A DNA stretch of 64,000 bases, taken from assembly GCA_025963725.1 (NCBI GenBank), contig JAOQAE010000004.1, forward strand, positions 124,001-188,000, read 5' to 3'. This document shows positions 16,610 through 24,784 of the stretch, one piece after another (within the stretch, counting starts at the first letter, position 1; every line of letters starts with the position of its first letter). The notes below the pieces were generated by a model, which was not told where the DNA came from, ran no database searches, and saw only the letters and a list, made by a program, of their open reading frames with translations. The translations under genes and the position numbers were made by a program. The DNA is from Bacteroidota bacterium. Lineage in GTDB: Bacteria > Bacteroidota > Bacteroidia > 2-12-FULL-35-15.

Positions 16610-17776
16610 ATGGCCAAGATCCTGATAATCGACGATGAAAAAAGTATCCGCAAAACCCTGCGGGAGATCCTCGAGTACGAAAAGTACCAGGTGGATGAAG
16701 CTTCGGATGGAGTGGAAGGCTTAGGAATGATCCAGAAAGAAAGATATGATATTGTGCTGTGCGACATTAAAATGCCGAAGATGGATGGCATCGAAGTGCT
16801 TGAGAAAGTGATGCAGCTTTCCATCGATACGCCTGTTGTGATGGTTTCCGGCCACGGTAATATTGAAACGGCAGTAGAGGCAGTAAAGAAAGGGGCTTTT
16901 GATTTTATTGCAAAGCCCCTCGACCTGAACCGCCTGCTGGTCACCATCCGCAACGCAATGGACAAGTCGGTGCTGGTAAAGGAAACAAAAGTGCTGAAGA
17001 AAAAAGTAAGCAAAACATTTGATATGATCGGCGAATCAAAAGCCATTGGCCAGATCAAGGAAATGGTGGAGCGTGTAGCGCCTACCGATGCGCGTGTCCT
17101 TATCACAGGGGGCAACGGAAGCGGGAAGGAGCTGGTGGCGCGCTGGCTGCATGAAAAGAGCAGCCGCTCGGCAGCGCCGCTCATAGAGGTGAACTGTGCC
17201 GCTATCCCCAGCGAGCTGATCGAAAGTGAATTGTTCGGGCATGAGAAAGGCGCCTTTACTTCCGCGATCAACCAGCGCAAAGGAAAATTTGAGCAGGCCG
17301 AAGGAGGCACGCTGTTCATGGACGAGATCGGCGATATGAGCCTTTCCGCGCAGGCAAAGGTGTTGCGCGCCTTACAGGAGAATAAGATCACACGTGTAGG
17401 AGGAGAGAAGGAAATTAAAGTGAATGTTCGCGTGATTGCTGCAACCAATAAAGACCTTCAGAAAGAAATAGCGGCAGGGAATTTTCGCGAGGATCTCTAT
17501 CATCGCCTGAGCGTGATCCTCATCCATGTGCCATCGCTGAATGAGCGGAAGGATGATATTCCGCTGCTTGCAGAACATTTTTTAAAGATGATCTGCGAGG
17601 ATCATAACATGCCTTTGAAAAGCTTCAGCAAGGATGCGATCAAAGAATTACAAAAGATCAATTGGACGGGAAATATCCGCGAGTTCCGCAATGTGGTGGA
17701 GCGACTCATCATTCTTTGCGATAAAACCATTACCGACAAGGATGTGATCGCGTATGCACGGCCCCTGAAAGGCTAA
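16610..17776 (+). CDS. NtrX-like sigma-54 response regulator lacking a DNA-binding domain
   Basis: 388 residues. Receiver domain (1-120) with acidic pair 'IDDEKS' and phospho-acceptor Asp52 in 'LCDIKMP'. AAA+ domain (about 140-370): Walker A variant 'GGNGSGKE', Walker B 'GGTLFMDEIGD', and the sigma-54 contact loop reads GAFTSA (residues 214-219) instead of GAFTGA. The chain ends at 'DVIAYARPLKG' right after the AAA+ lid, so there is no Fis-type helix-turn-helix. This architecture with a 'GNGSGK' Walker A resembles NtrX-type proteins of Bacteroidota. It may act from solution or at membranes rather than by binding enhancers. No adjacent histidine kinase gene. Confidence 0.88.
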   Translation: MAKILIIDDEKSIRKTLREILEYEKYQVDEASDGVEGLGMIQKERYDIVLCDIKMPKMDGIEVLEKVMQLSIDTPVVMVSGHGNIETAVEAVKKGAFDFIAKPLDLNRLLVTIRNAMDKSVLVKETKVLKKKVSKTFDMIGESKAIGQIKEMVERVAPTDARVLITGGNGSGKELVARWLHEKSSRSAAPLIEVNCAAIPSELIESELFGHEKGAFTSAINQRKGKFEQAEGGTLFMDEIGDMSLSAQAKVLRALQENKITRVGGEKEIKVNVRVIAATNKDLQKEIAAGNFREDLYHRLSVILIHVPSLNERKDDIPLLAEHFLKMICEDHNMPLKSFSKDAIKELQKINWTGNIREFRNVVERLIILCDKTITDKDVIAYARPLKG

Positions 17777-17781
17777 ACAGC

Positions 17782-18606
17782 TTAATGCTTAAAATCAACC
17801 TGGTAAAGATCCTTCCATAATTTGCCGGTTACATAGATTTTGTCGGAGATGGAATCATAGGCGATGCCGTTCAGCACTTCGGCATTTGAGTATTTTCTTT
17901 TCGCATCGTCGGTAAGCGAAGCAAAGTTCAGCAGCCCTGTTACCTTTCCGCTTGCCGGATCGATCTTCACCACGTAATTCTTCATCCACACATTCGCATA
18001 GATCGATCCCCTGATGTATTCCAGCTCGTTCAGGTAATCTTCGGCATATCCGCCATTGGTGACATTCAGCGTTTTTGTGACTTTCAGCGTTTGCGGATCG
18101 AGGTATGTTAATACGTTGGTTCCGTCGCTCATGATAAGCGAAGTGCCGTCCGTGGTCATTCCCCAGCCTTCCTTGCTGTTAAAGCTGAAGCGTCCGAGCT
18201 GCTTATATGTTTTTGCATCGTAGATAAATCCTACCTGGTTCTTGTAGGTGAGCTGGTAGATCTTGTTGTTGAGGAACACAATGCCTTCACCGAAATATGT
18301 TTTAGGATCCAGCTCGGCCTTTACATCAATTTTCCCCGTTTTAGGGTCCACCGGGCCTAACACAGAGCGCAGCCCGGGAAAATCCTCCGGTGATCCGGTG
18401 CTTTCAAATAATTTTCCGTCGTGGAACAACAGGCCTTCCGTAAACGATAAGGTGTCGTGAGGCAATGTACCCGCCAGCGTATACTCAATGGTAGGCACAA
18501 ACTCTTCCACTTTCGTTTCCTCGGGTTTGTTTTCGGGTGGTGTTGGATTGTCGCTGCATGCCGTGAGAGATGCGATCGCGATCAGGGAAAAGATATATTT
18601 TTTCAT
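17782..18606 (-). CDS. Glutaminyl-peptide cyclotransferase (plant-type fold), lipoprotein
   Basis: A 274-residue protein with a lipoprotein signal peptide ending 'SLTAC', so it should be anchored in the envelope. The body matches the glutamine cyclotransferase five-bladed propeller family: 'LPHDTLSFTEGLLFHDGKLFESTGSPEDFPGLR' region (read in two parts), 'VFLNNKIYQLTYKNQVGFIYD', 'EGWGMTTDGTSLIMSDGTN' and 'LNELEYIRGSIYANVWMKN'. It turns N-terminal Gln into pyroglutamate on exported proteins. Many exported proteins in this window have Gln at the mature N-terminus, which fits. It lies 9 bases after the CpsB-like phosphatase gene on the same strand. Confidence 0.9.
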   Translation of the reverse strand: MKKYIFSLIAIASLTACSDNPTPPENKPEETKVEEFVPTIEYTLAGTLPHDTLSFTEGLLFHDGKLFESTGSPEDFPGLRSVLGPVDPKTGKIDVKAELDPKTYFGEGIVFLNNKIYQLTYKNQVGFIYDAKTYKQLGRFSFNSKEGWGMTTDGTSLIMSDGTNVLTYLDPQTLKVTKTLNVTNGGYAEDYLNELEYIRGSIYANVWMKNYVVKIDPASGKVTGLLNFASLTDDAKRKYSNAEVLNGIAYDSISDKIYVTGKLWKDLYQVDFKH

Positions 18607-18614
18607 GCTTGAAA

Positions 18615-19361
18615 TTATAAAGTTGTATTCAGCAGCTTCCCGCTTTCCATGAGCTTCTGCAGGTGCGGCTCATACACCACTTCCTTCATCAGGTTGATGT
18701 GGCCGGTGTGATGGCAGTCGGTGCCCAGCAGCGAGATCATGTTCTTGTCGATCATCTGCTCTGCAATTTTTTTTGTAGCCATGGAGTAATACCCGCTGAG
18801 CGAATTGATATTGAGCTGCAGCAGCACGCCTTTGTCGATGAATGATTCATACTTCTCAAAATCGGGATGCCAGAAATTGTAACGCTCCGGATGCGCCAGC
18901 ACGGGCTTGTACCCGAGGGTTTGCATCTTGAAGATGGCATGGTACAGGTTATCCGGCGGGTTCATGTACGACACTTCAAACAGCAGGTAATTGTTTCCGA
19001 AGGTCAGCAGCTTTTCGTTGTCGAGCTTTCTTTCAAAGTCAAAATCGAGGTAATATTCGGCAGCGGCGCTGAGGTCGACCGGGATGCCTTTCTCTTTCAG
19101 CGCAGCCTTCACCGGCTCCAGTCCGCCGAGAATAGTTTCAGGAGTGTTCCTGTAGGCATCGCTCATGATGTGCGGCGTGGTGATGATCTTTTTGTAGCCC
19201 ATCTCATACAGCTTCGTGATCATGTTCACGCTGTCGTCGAGGCCTTTGGAGCCGTCATCGATGTTGGGAACGAGATGGGAATGGATGTCGCAGCCGAGGA
19301 GAGAAAGGTCTACCGGCTCTTTCAGGCGCTTGTTCTTTTTGAAGATGCTGAAGATTCCCAT
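18615..19361 (-). CDS. CpsB/YwqE-type tyrosine-protein phosphatase (PHP fold)
   Basis: A 248-residue metal-dependent phosphatase of the PHP superfamily. Metal ligands are visible in 'GCDIHSHLVPNIDDGSK', 'ITTPHIM', 'EYYLD', 'PVLAHPERY' and 'LGTDCHHTGH'. CpsB/YwqE enzymes remove phosphate from the tyrosine kinases (Wzc/CpsD) that control polysaccharide export. The kinase itself is not in the window. Position at the downstream end of the nucleotide-sugar cluster supports a role in capsule or exopolysaccharide control. Confidence 0.9.
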   Translation of the reverse strand: MGIFSIFKKNKRLKEPVDLSLLGCDIHSHLVPNIDDGSKGLDDSVNMITKLYEMGYKKIITTPHIMSDAYRNTPETILGGLEPVKAALKEKGIPVDLSAAAEYYLDFDFERKLDNEKLLTFGNNYLLFEVSYMNPPDNLYHAIFKMQTLGYKPVLAHPERYNFWHPDFEKYESFIDKGVLLQLNINSLSGYYSMATKKIAEQMIDKNMISLLGTDCHHTGHINLMKEVVYEPHLQKLMESGKLLNTTL

Positions 19362-19406
19362 GTTTGTTTACTGAAATTTATAGTAACTCTAATTTTTATA
19401 AACTGC

Positions 19407-19496
19407 GTCACTTCGAGTACGTAACGCAGTGGAGTGTATCGAGAAGTAGACCAGTTCTCGATACTTTCGCCAAAAAAGGCGAAAACTCGAACTGAC
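19407..19496. repeat. Multi-stem palindromic intergenic element (GTCACTTCGAGT family)
   Basis: Outer arms GTCACTTCGAGT and ACTCGAACTGAC pair at 11 of 12 positions. Inside are TATCGAGAA/TTCTCGATA (perfect 9 bp) and TTTCGCC/GGCGAAA (perfect 7 bp around A6). The element fills the spacer between the phosphatase and epimerase genes. Confidence 0.75.
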
Positions 19497-19553
19497 ATCC
19501 CTATCACAACATTTTTATAAAAACTTTACTTTATATAAAAACTGTGACGGTTA

Positions 19554-20546
19554 TCACTTCTTCAATCCCGAACGGAACCATTCCAGCGTAAGCTGTAATC
19601 CTTCTTCAATTTTGTATCCGGGATCGTATCCCAATGCTGTTCTTGCTTTTGTAATATCGGCAAGCGAATCGCGGATGTCGCCGGAGCGCTCTGCCCTGTA
19701 CGTTTGGTCTGCCGTGCTGCCTGTCAGCTTTTTCAGGATCCCGATCAGCTGGTTCAGTGAAACACGCTCGCCGACCGCAATGTTGAAAACGCTTCCTTCT
19801 GCCGGCGCATTTGACCCGAGCATGGCTTTTACATTTGCCTGTACGGCATTCGCCACAAATGTGAAATCGCGTGTCTGCTCGCCGTCGCCGTTGATCGCGG
19901 GCGATTGGTTGTTGAGCAGTGCGTTGATGAATAAAGGGATCGCTGCGGCATATTCTCCCTGCGGGTTCTGGCGTGGGCCGAAAATATTAAAATAGCGCAA
20001 GCCGATGATCTGCATGTTGTAGGTCTTTGCGAAGATCTCCCCGTACAGCTCATTTGTCATTTTGGAAACGGCATAGGGTGAAAGCTGCTTGCCGATCTGC
20101 TCTTCCACTTTTGGAAGCACTTTGCTGTCGCCGTAAACGGAAGATGAGCTTGCATACACCACGCGCTTAACGCCCGCATCGCGTGCTGCGATCAGCACAT
20201 TTATAAAGCCTGTGGCATTCACGTTATGCGTAGCGATCGGATTTTTGATGGAGCGCGGCACAGAGCCCAGCGCCGCCTGGTGAAACACATAATCGATCCC
20301 GGCGCATGCCTTGATGCAATCATCGAGGCTGCAGATATCGCCTTTGATGAATTGAAAGTTCGGAGCAGATGCGAAGAGCTGAATGTTCTCTTCAAAGCCG
20401 GTGGAAAGGTTATCGAGCACCACCACTTTTCCTGCACGGTGCTTCAGCAGGTATTGCACAATGTTGGAGCCGATGAAGCCTGCGCCGCCTGTTACCAGGA
20501 AAGCCTTGTCTGAGATGTCGGAAGCGTGGAACGGAGTAGTGTACAT
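19554..20546 (-). CDS. WbpP/TviC-like UDP-N-acetylglucosamine 4-epimerase
   Basis: A 330-residue extended SDR enzyme. NAD-binding 'VTGGAGFIGSNI', catalytic Ser in 'YASSSSVYGD' and Tyr-Lys in 'SPYAVSKMTNELY'. The stretches 'HQAALGSVPRSIKNPI', 'GLRYFNIFGPRQNPQGEYAA' and 'INGDGEQTRDFTFV' match the WbpP/TviC group, which interconverts UDP-GlcNAc and UDP-GalNAc (or their uronic acids). In the same cluster a WbpO/TviB-like dehydrogenase is present, as in Vi antigen and P. aeruginosa O6 loci. Other epimerase substrates cannot be excluded. Confidence 0.85.
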   Translation of the reverse strand: MYTTPFHASDISDKAFLVTGGAGFIGSNIVQYLLKHRAGKVVVLDNLSTGFEENIQLFASAPNFQFIKGDICSLDDCIKACAGIDYVFHQAALGSVPRSIKNPIATHNVNATGFINVLIAARDAGVKRVVYASSSSVYGDSKVLPKVEEQIGKQLSPYAVSKMTNELYGEIFAKTYNMQIIGLRYFNIFGPRQNPQGEYAAAIPLFINALLNNQSPAINGDGEQTRDFTFVANAVQANVKAMLGSNAPAEGSVFNIAVGERVSLNQLIGILKKLTGSTADQTYRAERSGDIRDSLADITKARTALGYDPGYKIEEGLQLTLEWFRSGLKK

Positions 20547-20582
20547 TTTAATCAGGTTGATCGGACCGGTGCAGGATTTAAT

Positions 20583-21641
20583 TTACCGTTTAGCGTACTG
20601 GTCTTCGTAATATTTTTTATAATCGCCGGATGTTACACCCTTGAGCCATTCTTCATTGGAAAGGTACCAGTCTACCGTTTTCTCCAGCCCTTCTTCAAAC
20701 TGCAGGGAAGGCGTCCAGCCCAGCTCATGCTGCAGCTTCGAGGAGTCAATGGCATAACGGAGGTCATGCCCCGCGCGGTCTTTCACAAATGTGATGAGCT
20801 TCGCAGATTCGCCTTCCGCACGCCCCAGCTTTTTATCCATAATGCTGCACAGCAGGCGGATCACGTCGATGTTCTTCCATTCATTGTGCCCGCCGATGTT
20901 GTAGGTATCGCCGGCTTTTGCCTTGTGAAAAACAATGTCGATCGCCCTTGCATGGTCTTCTACATACAGCCAGTCGCGCACATTCTCGCCCTTCCCGTAA
21001 ACAGGTACGGGCTTATTGTTCTTAATGTTGTGGATCGCCAGCGGGATCAGCTTTTCCGGGAAATGATGGCTTCCGTAATTATTGGAGCAGTTGGAAATAA
21101 CAATATCCAGTCCGTATGTATCATGGTATGCCCTTACGAAATGATCGGAAGAGGCTTTGGATGCCGAATACGGACTGTGCGGATCATACTTTGTTTCTTC
21201 GGTGAACATTCCTGTTTCACCCAATGCGCCATACACTTCATCGGTGGAAACATGGTAGAAGCGTTTCGATGAAAAGTCGTCCTTCCATTCCTGCTTTGCA
21301 GCATTCAGCAGGTTCACCGTGCCGATCACATTCGTCATCACAAATTCAAGCGGGTTGGAAATGCTGCGGTCAACATGGCTTTCCGCCGCAAGGTGGATCA
21401 CCGCGTCAAATTTATGTTCCGCAAACAGTGCGGAGATAAATGCCGCATCAACAATATCGCCTTTTACAAATGTGTAATTCGGCTTGTTCTCGATGTCCGT
21501 TAAATTCGCCAGGTTTCCGGCGTAGGTGAGCTTATCGAGGTTTACAATGCTGTAAGCCGGGTACTTGTTCACGAACAGGCGCACTACGTGCGATCCGATG
21601 AAGCCGGCGCCGCCGGTAATGAGTATCTTTTTGTCTGACAT
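20583..21641 (-). CDS. rfbB: dTDP-glucose 4,6-dehydratase
   Basis: A 352-residue extended SDR. 'ILITGGAGFIGSHVVRLF' binds NAD; 'HLAAESHVDRSI' and 'YHVSTDEVYGALG' carry the catalytic Thr-Asp-Glu; 'SPYSASKASSDHFVRAY' carries Tyr-Lys; 'NCSNNYGSHHFPEKLIPL' and 'YGKGENVRDWLYVEDH' are RmlB hallmarks. It makes dTDP-4-keto-6-deoxyglucose, precursor of rhamnose and other deoxysugars. The partner genes rfbA, rfbC and rfbD are not in the window. Its ATG overlaps the stop of the upstream dehydrogenase by one base (TAATG), which indicates translational coupling. Confidence 0.93.
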   Translation of the reverse strand: MSDKKILITGGAGFIGSHVVRLFVNKYPAYSIVNLDKLTYAGNLANLTDIENKPNYTFVKGDIVDAAFISALFAEHKFDAVIHLAAESHVDRSISNPLEFVMTNVIGTVNLLNAAKQEWKDDFSSKRFYHVSTDEVYGALGETGMFTEETKYDPHSPYSASKASSDHFVRAYHDTYGLDIVISNCSNNYGSHHFPEKLIPLAIHNIKNNKPVPVYGKGENVRDWLYVEDHARAIDIVFHKAKAGDTYNIGGHNEWKNIDVIRLLCSIMDKKLGRAEGESAKLITFVKDRAGHDLRYAIDSSKLQHELGWTPSLQFEEGLEKTVDWYLSNEEWLKGVTSGDYKKYYEDQYAKR

Positions 21642-22930
21642 TACAGGCTCCAGTAAGTTAAACTTTTGATCTTTCCTCTCAGGATCCCTTTTATATCCAC
21701 TAAGATCCCGCCTTCGGAAAGCACCGATTTATAGTAGGCTTCATCGAGTGTAAGATAATCCCTGTGATTTACTGCAACTACAACGGCATCGTAGCCCTTG
21801 CCAACAGATGGCGCAAGTCCGAAGCCGTATTCATGTTCCAGCTCATGTGATTCCGCGTAAGGGTCAACCACATCCACCTGTACGCCGAATGATTTGAATT
21901 CTTTAATAACATCCGCCACTTTTGAGTTGCGGATATCGCTCACGTTCTCCTTGAAGGTAGCGCCCATCACAAGCACCCGCGATTCTGACAGGTTTTTCTT
22001 TGCTGCAATGATCTTTTTCACGGTTTGCTTCGCCACGTAGAATCCCATCGAGTCGTTCACATAACGTCCGGAGTTGATCACGCGCGCATGGTAGCCGAGC
22101 TCTTCCGCCTTGTAGGTAAGGTAATACGGGTCTACGCCAATGCAGTGGCCGCCAACCAGCCCCGGCGAAAATTTAAGAAAGTTCCACTTGGTTCCCGCTG
22201 CTTCGAGCACATCGTACGTATTGATGCCAAGGCGGCTGAAGATGATCGAGAGCTCATTCATGAGCGCAATGTTCACATCGCGCTGTGTGTTCTCGATGAT
22301 CTTTGCAGCTTCGGCCACCTTGATGGATGCTGCTTTGTGAACGCCGGGCTCCACAATGATCTTGTATGTTTCAGCGATCACCTCCAGCGATTCCTCATCG
22401 CATCCTGAAACTACTTTTAATATTTTGGTGATGGTATGTTCCTTGTCGCCCGGATTGATGCGCTCCGGTGAATAGCCGACCTTAAAATCTGACATGAATT
22501 TCAATCCCGAGATATCTTCGAGGACGGGGATACAATCTTCTTCGGTGCAACCCGGATATACGGTGGATTCATAAACTACATAATCTCCTTTTTTGAGGGC
22601 TTTGCCAACGGAGCGGGATGCGCCGAGCAAAGGCTTCAGGTCGGGAAGATTGTGCTCATCGATAGGGGTGGGAACGGCGATAATGAAAAAATTCGCCTGT
22701 TTCAGCACGTCGATGGAAGCGGTGAACTCGATGTCGCAGCCTTCAAAGTCTTTGGCTTCCAGCTCCTGCGAAGGATCGATATTGTTCTGCATCATTTTCA
22801 CGCGCTCTTCGTTGATGTCGAAGCCGATCACCTTTACTTTCTTCGCAAAGGCAAGCGCGATCGGTAATCCCACGTAGCCAAGGCCGATGACGGCGATCTT
22901 GGCTTCCTTGTTTTTGATCTTGTTTATCAT
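21641..22930 (-). CDS. UDP-N-acetyl sugar 6-dehydrogenase (WbpA/WbpO/TviB-like)
   Basis: A 429-residue nucleotide-sugar dehydrogenase. N-terminal NAD domain 'IAVIGLGYVGLPIALAFA', catalytic Cys in 'GLVGGHCIGVDPYYLTYKA', and C-terminal domain 'GATFKENVSDIRNSKV'. The 'GHCIGVDPYYL' form of the Cys motif and the 'YSPERINPGDKEH' segment mark the branch acting on UDP-GlcNAc or UDP-GalNAc rather than UDP-glucose. Two NAD-dependent oxidations turn the C6 alcohol to a carboxylate. With the WbpB-, WbpE- and WbpD-like enzymes nearby it would start UDP-2,3-diacetamido-glucuronate synthesis; with the WbpP-like epimerase it could serve UDP-GalNAcA. Confidence 0.9.
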   Translation of the reverse strand: MINKIKNKEAKIAVIGLGYVGLPIALAFAKKVKVIGFDINEERVKMMQNNIDPSQELEAKDFEGCDIEFTASIDVLKQANFFIIAVPTPIDEHNLPDLKPLLGASRSVGKALKKGDYVVYESTVYPGCTEEDCIPVLEDISGLKFMSDFKVGYSPERINPGDKEHTITKILKVVSGCDEESLEVIAETYKIIVEPGVHKAASIKVAEAAKIIENTQRDVNIALMNELSIIFSRLGINTYDVLEAAGTKWNFLKFSPGLVGGHCIGVDPYYLTYKAEELGYHARVINSGRYVNDSMGFYVAKQTVKKIIAAKKNLSESRVLVMGATFKENVSDIRNSKVADVIKEFKSFGVQVDVVDPYAESHELEHEYGFGLAPSVGKGYDAVVVAVNHRDYLTLDEAYYKSVLSEGGILVDIKGILRGKIKSLTYWSL

Positions 22931-22967
22931 ATCATCATTCTTTTTACCACTAAGGCATTAAGTGCGC

Positions 22968-23000
22968 TTAGATTCGTAATTCGTTTAGATTCGTAATTCG
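22968..23000. repeat. Tandem repeat TTAGATTCGTAATTCG x2
   Basis: Two perfect 16-base copies one base apart, between two sugar-nucleotide genes. Shares the ATTCGTA unit with 8788-8820. Confidence 0.7.
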
Positions 23001-23003
23001 CTG

Positions 23004-24026
23004 TTAACTTTTTTTGTCAGGCCCGCGCAATGCATAGATCCGCTCGATCATATCCACCACCTTTAATCCTTCCATGGCATTCGTAGTGATCGTTGTCCGG
23101 CCTTTCAATGTATCGATCACATTCGCGATGATCTGCGGGTGATTGTTTGCGGAGCCTTTGTAAGCGCCATAATCATTGGCTTCGTTGGTAGGTGCAAGCG
23201 ATGGCAATGTATAGTCCTTGATGTTGCAATGCTCCACCTGGTCCATGTATTGTCCGCCCACTTTCACGCTTCCCTGGCTTCCGATGATCGTGATGCTGCT
23301 TTCCAGGTTGGAGTTCCACACGGCAGTGGAATAATTGATGCTTCCCATTCCGCCGTTCACAAAGTTAAAGCTGACGAATCCGCTGTCTTCAAAATCCGTT
23401 AAAGCGGCATGGTTAAAATCGCTGAACTTCGCCTGGATGTCTTTAATGTCGCCGAAGATCCAGAACAGCAGGTCGATCCAGTGGGAGAACTGTGTGAACA
23501 GCGTTCCGCCATCGAGCTCCTGCGTGCCTTTCCAGCCACCTTTTTTATAGTAGCGCTCATCGCGGTTCCAGTAGCAGTTCAGCTGCACCATGTACACGTC
23601 GCCGATGATCTTTTCCTCTACAATTTTTTTCAGCCATACCGATGGAGGCGAGTACCTGTTCTGCATCACGCAGAAAACGGTTTTGTGATGCTGCAATGCC
23701 TTGTACAGCATAGCTTCACAATCCGCTTTGCTTAACGCCATCGGCTTTTCACATACCACGTTCTTTCCTGCTTCAAGCGCTAACAGTGAATGCTGTGCAT
23801 GCAGGCCGTTTGGCGTGCATACATTCACCACCTCAATTTCGGGATGCTTTGCAAGCATTTCTTCCGGACTGGAAAAAAAATCTTCTTTTAGATCCGCAAT
23901 GCCTAATTGCTCTTTTGTGGCTACATCACATACGGCAACCAGCTCCGCTTCGGGGTTCCTGCGAACCATTTCTGCGTGGCGCTTCCCGATATGTCCCTGG
24001 CCTATGACTGCGAATTTTATTTTCAT
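23004..24026 (-). CDS. Gfo/Idh/MocA oxidoreductase, WbpB/WlbA-like
   Basis: A 340-residue NAD-dependent oxidoreductase. Rossmann start 'FAVIGQGHIGKRHAEMV', conserved 'VNVCTPNGLHAQHSLLALEAG', and the family EKP motif 'NVVCEKPMALSK'. In WbpB/WlbA the enzyme oxidises C3 of UDP-GlcNAcA to give the 3-keto sugar for transamination. It lies 5 bases after the WbpD-like acetyltransferase gene on the same strand, the same pairing seen in wbp/wlb loci. Substrate assignment rests on this context. Confidence 0.85.
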   Translation of the reverse strand: MKIKFAVIGQGHIGKRHAEMVRRNPEAELVAVCDVATKEQLGIADLKEDFFSSPEEMLAKHPEIEVVNVCTPNGLHAQHSLLALEAGKNVVCEKPMALSKADCEAMLYKALQHHKTVFCVMQNRYSPPSVWLKKIVEEKIIGDVYMVQLNCYWNRDERYYKKGGWKGTQELDGGTLFTQFSHWIDLLFWIFGDIKDIQAKFSDFNHAALTDFEDSGFVSFNFVNGGMGSINYSTAVWNSNLESSITIIGSQGSVKVGGQYMDQVEHCNIKDYTLPSLAPTNEANDYGAYKGSANNHPQIIANVIDTLKGRTTITTNAMEGLKVVDMIERIYALRGPDKKS

Positions 24027-24031
24027 TTTAT

Positions 24032-24604
24032 CTAACCAATCTTACTTACTTTACCACTTTCCAATTTGTACTTCTCCTTGCTCTCGGGGCATTCCGCATT
24101 TCCGTCCTTATCGAACTGCAGGCGGTGTCCGTATTCACTGATCCAGCCCAGCTGCTTCGCCGGGTTCCCCACCCATAATGAGTAAGGAGGAACGTCCTTC
24201 GTCACTACCGCGCCTGCGCCGATAAATGCATAGTCACCGATGTTGTGCCCGCATACGATAGTTGCATTTGCACCGATCGAAGCGCCTTTTCCAACATGTG
24301 TTTTTGCGTATTCATTTTTGCGGTTCACAGCGCTTCTCGGGTTGATCACATTGGTGAACACCATTGATGGCCCCAGGAATACATCGTCATCGCAGGTTAC
24401 GCCGGTATAGATCGAAACGTTGTTCTGCACCTTTACATTGCTGCCCAGCACTACCTGCGGCGAGATCACCACGTTCTGCCCGATGTTGCAATTCTCCCCG
24501 AGCGTGCAGCCCGGCATGATATGCGAGAAATGCCAGATCTTCGTTCCTTTGCCAATCGTGCAGCCTTCGTCTATTATTGCGGTTTCGTGAGAAAAGTACT
24601 CCAT
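24032..24604 (-). CDS. WbpD/WlbB-like UDP-3-amino sugar N-acetyltransferase
   Basis: A 190-residue left-handed beta-helix acyltransferase made of hexapeptide repeats. 'GKGTKIWHFSHIMPGCTLGENCNIGQN' (two parts), 'VQNNVSIYTGVTCDDDVFLG', 'NPRSAVNRKNEYAKT' and 'VGNPAKQLGWISEYGHRL' match WbpD/WlbB, which acetylates the 3-amino group of UDP-GlcNAc3NA using acetyl-CoA. 'SHIMPG' carries the expected catalytic His region. It completes the pathway with the WbpB- and WbpE-like enzymes. Confidence 0.9.
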   Translation of the reverse strand: MEYFSHETAIIDEGCTIGKGTKIWHFSHIMPGCTLGENCNIGQNVVISPQVVLGSNVKVQNNVSIYTGVTCDDDVFLGPSMVFTNVINPRSAVNRKNEYAKTHVGKGASIGANATIVCGHNIGDYAFIGAGAVVTKDVPPYSLWVGNPAKQLGWISEYGHRLQFDKDGNAECPESKEKYKLESGKVSKIG

Positions 24605-24649
24605 TCAGTTTATAGTTTCTTTTTATGAACACAGCCCTAACTCCTCTTC

Positions 24650-24668
24650 CTTCGGCTACGCTCAGGAT
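24650..24668. repeat. CTTCGGCTACGCTCAGGAT intergenic phrase
   Basis: Lies in the 180-base spacer between the acetyltransferase and UDP-xylose synthase genes. It resembles one arm of the GGATGAC-type intergenic repeats; only one copy in the window. Confidence 0.35.
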
Positions 24669-24784
24669 AAACCGGGGAATTGATCCTGCTCTGATGTTTG
24701 ATTTATTTTCAAAGTTTAAATAGCGGCAGAATTATGACTGTTAACCGTCTCCGATCTCCCAACTCCAACCTCCCAACTATCTGG

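Noticed and set aside
22968-23000. CRISPR-like repeat
   Set aside because: Only two adjacent AT-rich copies with no spacer; no cas genes in the window.
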